DNA of 64,000 nucleotides from Berberis thunbergii (taxonomy: Eukaryota; Streptophyta; Magnoliopsida; Ranunculales; Berberidaceae), in NCBI GenBank assembly GCA_003290165.1, contig QNQO01005871.1, positions 209,435 through 273,434 on the forward strand, in the 5' to 3' direction. Below are positions 58,450 through 64,000 of this stretch, one piece after another. The translations under genes were made by a program, and so were the position numbers. The notes below the pieces were generated by a model. That model saw nothing but the letters and a program-made list of their open reading frames with translations, had not been told where the DNA came from and did not search any database. Each line of letters starts with the position of its first letter. Position 1 is the stretch's first letter.

Positions 58450-59596
58450 CCTTGAGTAGAAAGTGCATTTTTCCTGTTATGGCAGGTTGTGTCTGCATAT
58501 CCAGTAGAAAGTGCATGTTGGATCCAACGTAGTTTGAAGCTTTCTCTGGCCTGGCCCGGCCAGGGTCCGATCTGTTGTCATTGCGCTTTCACTTGCTCAT
58601 TTTTTTCATCCTCATGCCTCCTTCTCTCTTTCATGTCCTTAGGAACGGAAGACTTCTTTCACCTTCGATTTCCCTCTGGGCACTCTAAAGGAGCTTTGTC
58701 ATATCCAAAGGGGGTTCCAGGGTGAGGCAGTCATATAGTTTTCCCTCTTTTAGGCCTACAAAAAGTTGTCACTACCTGTGTTGTCGCTGCAACCGGCAAT
58801 GAGTGCAGCTCATCGTTGAAAGCACATGACATAACTCTCTGAGTGTCTCATTGGATCTTTGTTTCAGAGAGAACATGTAGTTTGGACCTTTCTAGAGACA
58901 TTGACTTCTGACAAAACGTGTCAGGAACTCCTTCGCCAGCGTCTTGAATGAGTCGATCGACTTGGCGAGGGGCTGTGGAACCATGTTAGTGTTGACTTCT
59001 TCATGCTGGTAGGGAAGGTTCTTCACATCACCAACTCAGATTTTTCTTAGTGCCATTACATGCTGCCATACATGTTGGTAGTGGCGTAGGTGGTCAAATG
59101 GGTCAGTGGTCCTGTCGTAGAAGTCAAGCTTTGGAGGCGTGAACTTCTTTGGAAGATCTACGTTCATGATACGGTCCATGAATGGTGGAACAGAGAGACG
59201 GTACAGCACATCTGGGTCGTGCGCCATTCTGCGGAGGGGGTTCTAAGGCCCGAGCCTCTCTGCCTTGAGAGTTGGTTCCGCATTAGTTGTGTACCTCTCC
59301 TAGTCCAATGAGAACAAGTGGGGCTTGACTCTCCTGTGCTTTCTCTCTGTTGTCTTCCGAGGATTGAGGCATGTGCTGCTCCTAATCTTTATTGGCAAGT
59401 CAAGGGTTTTGTTGTACGAGAGCCTTCACTGCTTTGGCGATTTGTTGTAGTTGAGACGAAACAAATCTATTCTGGGGTTCGTCGAGGTTGCGACTGGCAC
59501 AGGGGTGTGAATCTGTTGGCCATGCATCACGGCACCGCTGAAATTGCCTGTCTGAGTGTGTTATTCTCCGTTGTTGCGTGATCTAGTGGTCATCAT
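58450..59596 (-). pseudogene. gag remnant of E6
   Basis: It starts at an ATG near 59596 with MTTRSRNN, equal in place to E1 and E3. A piece of the capsid-like domain with FTPPKLDFYDRTTDPFDHLR (59036-59227) is open. Farther on the frame decays (PPLDMTKLL-like). Two frameshifts at least. Confidence 0.75.
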
Positions 59597-59652
59597 CTCT
59601 TTGTATTTCGAAGAGAGATGATGCTAGTGAAAGGTTAGGAACTTTGTTGTCC

Positions 59653-59670
59653 CCACGGAGGGCGCCAAAC
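59653..59670 (-). promoter_or_regulatory. Primer-binding site of E6
   Basis: Minus strand GTTTGGCGCCCTCCGTGG, with TGGCGCC intact. Confidence 0.82.
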
Positions 59671-60362
59671 TGATGCAGTTCATTTTTCAGTCCCTGCTTT
59701 GATGTTGACCTGCAAACCTGCGGATTTGCACAAGGAACGCACGTGAGCCACGAGCCACCATTGTGTTGGCCGATGGCATTTCGATGCTAAAGTCAATTAG
59801 TAATCTCAGGAAGGTATAATGTTGCAAATAGGGAATTTCTAGCGTACCTTAGCTTACCAACCTCATGTCTTATTTATAATGTTGGAGCCTTTGTTCGACC
59901 AGGCCATCGATAGAGTAGTTTAGGGAAGGAGATCTTCGTGGAGATCCTTCTCTAACTAAGAGTCGTGCTGGTGGATGGAAGTTTCCTTGTTAGCCTTGTG
60001 CTCCTAGATACGCGGGAGATAGTTCTCGTTCCGAGAGTGGTATATAGATTAGAGGTCTCCATATGTGAGATACACTTTGGAATCTGCTTCCTAGTTGGAA
60101 GCAAAGAGCAGCTGCTATTGCCCATCTGAAGATAATCCTCAAGATACTTTGCCTTAACAGGGCTTATGGGTATTGAGGATGACTGTGAGACACATAAGCT
60201 GAGTAGGCTGTAACAATCTGAGTCTGTTTCACAGACTGCATTGGGGGTGCTTAAAACCGCTTGGGCCGGATAAGTGTTGGGTTTACGCTGGGGACTGTTA
60301 GTCTTTGAGATCATCATGACCCATATACAATGCAGAGTTTGGACCGTTTTTGTGTATTATCA
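59671..60362 (-). repeat. 5' LTR of E6
   Basis: 692 bp; plus-strand view TGATGCAGTTCATTTTTC to TGTGTATTATCA. Pairs with 51160-51847. Confidence 0.92.
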
Positions 60363-60882
60363 CTATCCATTCTTTTCTTTACTGTCATTTTTCTTTACTT
60401 GGCTGGCTGTTTTTATCCACCCCAATTTGACCCCTAGCCCTAGGATTAAATGTGTTTTAGCTTATTTCTTCCTTTTCTCAAAGGCTTTGGCTCTATGTGT
60501 TGCTTGTAGCAATTGGTCTTGGCCACAAGCTTGGGTGGATTTCTCATTTTCGGTGCATTGGTTTGGTTTTAATATTTATCTTTAAGCCTTTTATACTTTT
60601 TCCAGGCTTCTACATTCTATTGACATTCTATGCGCATTCATTTTACTGCACAACCTTCCAAATATCTTCCTCTATAAACTACCTGTTTAGCACTCAGTAC
60701 AGTGTACCTCAGAGGCTTGAAAATATATAACATCTGTAATTTTATATGGAACTTGCTTCTAATTCAACATAATCAACTCATCCCAACCGATCGAGTTCAT
60801 CAGGATGAAGTAATAGAAAGAAAAAACATAAATTACTATAGTTAGACCCCATGGGTCGTGCATGAGTGGGATATAGGCAGGC
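60363..60882. other. Non-coding stretch, nothing recognised
   Basis: About 520 bp. Open frames of 77-103 codons have no domain features. Confidence 0.5.
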
Positions 60883-62438
60883 TGTTGCGGATTTTATTAA
60901 CCTAAATTATAAGCTAATAAACCCACTTGTAATAACCCGCAAGTGCACGGTGTCTAACTGGTAGACAACGGCAAGTACGGGTCGATCCCACTAGGAAAGT
61001 GGATGCAATTGAATTTAATAATTTACTTAAACTAATTTACAGAAAAATGGGGTTACATGTTTTAAAACTAACTAAAATTAAATTAAAAATAAGGAAAAAT
61101 AAAATAAAAGGAAAAGATAGATGAGATGAATTTTTTGGGGTTTGGACTTACCGATGAGTTAGCAAAAAATATTTAAATCTAAATTACTGAAATTATAAAC
61201 GAGAAGTTTTAGGGGATGATGATCCATTGCTTACACCGAAGACGTGATCATTAAAATTCAATTCCAAACCATATCAGTTTTTGTCAAACATTAACAATTT
61301 ATCTCAAGCAAATATACTTTTACCACGCATTAAGTGTCTGTTTAAGGCACACTTAATCAAAGTTCAAGCTTAATAATTTATAGCACATGCTTTGAATATT
61401 GATAAAATGTGAATCTAACTACCAAACATATCAATTTTTAATCGAACATAAAAGGTGAAAACAATTTATCAATTTTCAGAAATAATTGTTTATCAATTAA
61501 GCATTTAAGTCATTAAAATAAATTAAAATGAATTATGCAACCCTTTTAGTTTTGTTGCAAACTCAATGTGGTGGTACTCAGTAGATCAACAGGTGGTCCG
61601 AACACAAATCCCGAGAAAAAGCTGCAAATTCACTGTGGCTGCTCGAAGTGCCAATAACCTACTAATTCGAAAACCAGTTAGTTCCGCCAGAAAAACAGCG
61701 CCTCCGCACTGTGCACCTTCGCACTGTGCACCTTCGTCTCTAGTGAGCAGCACCGCTCGCTGCGCCTCGTTTCCGCTCCTCGCGAGCTCCTTCGTCCTCC
61801 AACCGGCTCCAGTACCTGCAAAAGAGAGAATTGGATGGAAAAACATAAAGAGGGATGCGATGAGAACAAAAAAACAGCGAGAGCAGCGAGCGATGACTGG
61901 TGGTGTGCGAGCGGTTGCGCCGCTTGCTCTGTGGTGGTTGCGTTGCTGAGAAGAACAGGCAGAGAGGAGATGGGAGAGGACGAGAACGAGCGGCTGAAAC
62001 AGGGAAGCGCTGCCCTGTTTAGGGAAGCTCTATCCCTTGATTTTCTGTAATTTTTCTTTTCCCTTCTCTTCCTCCTTTTCTCGCCATTTTTTCTCTTGTA
62101 TTTATATAAAATATGAAAATGAATAGAGATGAGATAAAGGGATGATTCATGGAGAGAATCAAGGGATAATTGGGGAAGATATTATTTGAGTTTGCTTGGG
62201 TTTGGGTTTAGGTTTTGGGTTTAAGTTATGGCTTGGTTTTGGGTTTAAGGGTTTAGATATTGTGACCCTCCACTTTGTACCACCGCTAGAATTCACCAAT
62301 TGTCGCCTTAATACGATTTCATCATTCACGCTCAATTCCTACAAAGACATGAAAACGAAATAATTACCATAAAATATAATAATCGAACACTACATATATA
62401 ATTAAGGGATATATTATGTAATAATTATGTGAATATCA
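60883..62438 (-). repeat. Second LTR of the solo-LTR family (opposite direction)
   Basis: On the minus strand it runs from TGATATTCACATAATTATT (62438) to ATCCGCAACA (60883), with the GTGCACTTGCGGGTTATTAC part near 60945. It matches 16342-18252 at both ends and in patches such as GAGCGTGAATGATGAAATCG. It is 1556 bp, 355 bp shorter. The flanks CAGGC and ATACT differ, so it is not a solo LTR with its duplication; it may be one LTR of a longer element. Open frames at 61566-62050 lie in divergent sequence and show no domain. Confidence 0.75.
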
Positions 62439-64000
62439 ATACTCCAAACCTATATTTGCTAGTCCTCGAGCAAACAATAAAAAAATTTTAACTACTTTCG
62501 CAGGAATCTCGGTTGCACTTACCTTAAACGTGCATGAAGGCTTTGAACCCCTAGATTACCTCTAGGGGACGAGTTATAGTCTCGTGAGGGTTTCCAGAAA
62601 ATGTTACCCACAAACATTACTGACTCAACAAAACTTGGTCAAACAGTGTTTATTTTAAAACTTCAAGATATGCAAGAAACCAACAATGTCATTTTAGTGT
62701 ATCAACAAATTTCCAAATAATTTAATATTCTCCAAAGATTAGAAAAAATTCACAATCATCCTCAACTCAATGTGTGTGTGTGGATACACTATCAACATAA
62801 CTTTTCATTTAGAGTAAAACAATGACTAAATCTCCCGTAGAAAGTTTGTTTTGACTTCAAACCTCTCATGTCACTCACAATAAAGTACTCAGAGATTTGG
62901 TATTTCTCTCAGTTTATATGTGAGGAAAGAGTAAATAATGGAAAACAATCATCTCACATATAGTATTATGAATAACTGAATTTTAAATAATGGAATGAAC
63001 ATGATCTCATGGACAGGAATATCAATTACTTTTGGGAATGTTGAATCAAACACCATAGGTCTTGGTAATTTATCTCCACATCTATGGAACCAACCTTTAC
63101 CTAAGAACAACTAGGACTTTGTTGGGTTGTAACGGGGTTTGGGTAATGGTTAATAGCATCTCAAAGGATTCTAAAAAATTCTAGGAATGTATACACCCAT
63201 TATACGAACAATTAGGGCTGTCAAGAATAAACCAATGTTGCACACCATCAATTTTTTCTTTATTCTCACATCTTTATCCTCATTTACATTCTTCTTCTGC
63301 TTTCTTTTATTTTATTTTTTTTCTTTTTTTTTTCATAGATGATTTATGAACTATCTCATATTTTTCTCTTTAATGCCTTTTTACACCAAGTATATTCATC
63401 CATACACATTCCCAGAAAAGTTGGGTAAAGGTTAATGGGTTAACAAATAAAAGTTATTCTAAGGCTCAAAAGGCTATAAAAAGGTTAATGTTATGGGTAA
63501 GTTAAAAGACTAATTAATGGTCTAAAGAAAAAATGCCTAGATCATTTCCTAAGTTCGGGTCAGTATTATGACATCTCAATTGAATAAGCGAAGAAGTTCT
63601 AGTGTAATAATTCAATTTTGATGTCATTCCCAAAGCAATTGATCAGAAAAATGAGAATAATGAGATCATCAACGAGATAATATGGACTCAAGAAAAATCA
63701 GAGTTTATGTATAACCCTCGAAAAATAGAAAGGTTCAAACTTTCAGGGTTAAGTCTCCACTATTATTATAAGGTTTTCTAGTGCATATTTCACTCATCAA
63801 CTTCAAGTTATGCTAACATGGCTCATGGTGCAAGGATAATTGAGTTGAAAAATCTTATGAACTAGATCTAACTTAAGGATCATACTAAACTTTTAGTCTT
63901 TATCAAATACCAATATGTCAAGTTGGCTTGCATTTTCTTGAGCATAAAACATTTAAAATCTATTTTCATAATCGCAAAAGACCAAGTTTTCTTGACAGAA
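62439..64000. other. Probable internal part of the element to the right of the LTR
   Basis: AT-rich, non-coding, no domains. It starts at the very LTR border, and the bases next to it (AAACCTATATTTG reversed) are not clearly a purine tract. A long non-coding inner region of a large LTR element is the likely reading, because solo copies of this LTR occur in the window. The element would continue beyond 64000. Confidence 0.4.

Larger units (their letters stand above)
51160..60362 (-). mobile_element. E6: chimeric Tat-like LTR retrotransposon with antisense gene
   Basis: LTRs at 51160-51847 and 59671-60362 match each other and form a subfamily distinct from E1-E5 (ends TGATGCA). Gag and protease lie next to the right LTR; RT, RNase H and integrase are absent. 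In their place are a piece of another LTR with purine tract and a second antisense-gene-like region (56200-57480) and a tandem array. Then come the well-kept antisense gene and the 3' LTR. Flanks CTTTT and CTATC do not match, so the ends may derive from two insertions or have mutated. Confidence 0.87.

Noticed and set aside
51155..60367. Target duplication for E6
   Set aside because: CTTTT and CTATC differ at two of five bases; not counted.
61566..62050. Open frames in the second LTR copy, one Cys/Ala-rich
   Set aside because: No homology between the two LTR copies at protein level and no domain; GC-rich sequence favours open frames.
60883..62438. Second solo LTR with duplication
   Set aside because: Flanks CAGGC and ATACT do not match; more likely one LTR of a larger element.

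Overview
The window reads as repeat-rich nuclear DNA of a flowering plant. The evidence is plant-type Ty3/gypsy LTR retrotransposons with tRNA-Asp-like primer sites, GT-AG introns, hAT and CACTA miniature elements, a tRNA-derived SINE and AT-rich spacers. I find no intact host gene, tRNA, rRNA or CRISPR array. The species cannot be named from the sequence.

At least 60% of the window is built from six related Ty3/gypsy elements, called E1 to E6 here. RT, two successive RNase H-like domains and integrase are readable in E3 and E4, and this order points to the Tat lineage. Layout: E1 (1-2741, minus, runs off the left edge) sits inside E2 (2742-5450, plus, 3' part only). E3 (9018-20528, minus) has both LTRs and the target duplication ACCAT, and carries a nested solo LTR at 16342-18252 flanked by GTAGC. 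E4 (28707-37720, minus) is inserted in the integrase of an older chromovirus-type element (28030-28706 and 37726-38793) and itself holds a hAT-like element. E5 (44451-50677, plus, duplication GCAAT) has lost all of pol. E6 (51160-60362, minus) has lost RT and integrase and looks chimeric. Every gag and pol copy is broken by stops, frameshifts or deletions.

The most interesting content is a gene on the strand opposite to gag-pol, just inside the 3' LTR of E2 to E6. It encodes an N-terminal domain resembling the Pfam family Transposase_28 (putative gypsy-type transposon), then a basic linker, a coiled coil and an acidic tail. It has its own TATA box. In E2, E3, E5 and E6 a conserved block of about 54 bp lies some 40-45 bp upstream of that TATA, and a 70-80 bp intron sits at one fixed place. 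In E3, E5 and E6 a tandem-repeat spacer separates it from the gag-pol side, so the two transcription units converge. Antisense additional ORFs are known in Tat elements as a class; the promoter block, fixed intron and repeat spacer are what I would examine first.

Outside E1-E6 lie two further hAT-like elements with perfect 8-bp duplications (22803-23757, 25163-26400), a CACTA-like MITE (40879-41185), a SINE (42341-42508), a two-copy MITE family (20829-20987, 43540-43700), a foldback element (41846-42035), a possible membrane-protein pseudogene (41321-41795), and a second copy of the solo LTR family at 60883-62438 that probably belongs to an element continuing to the right edge.
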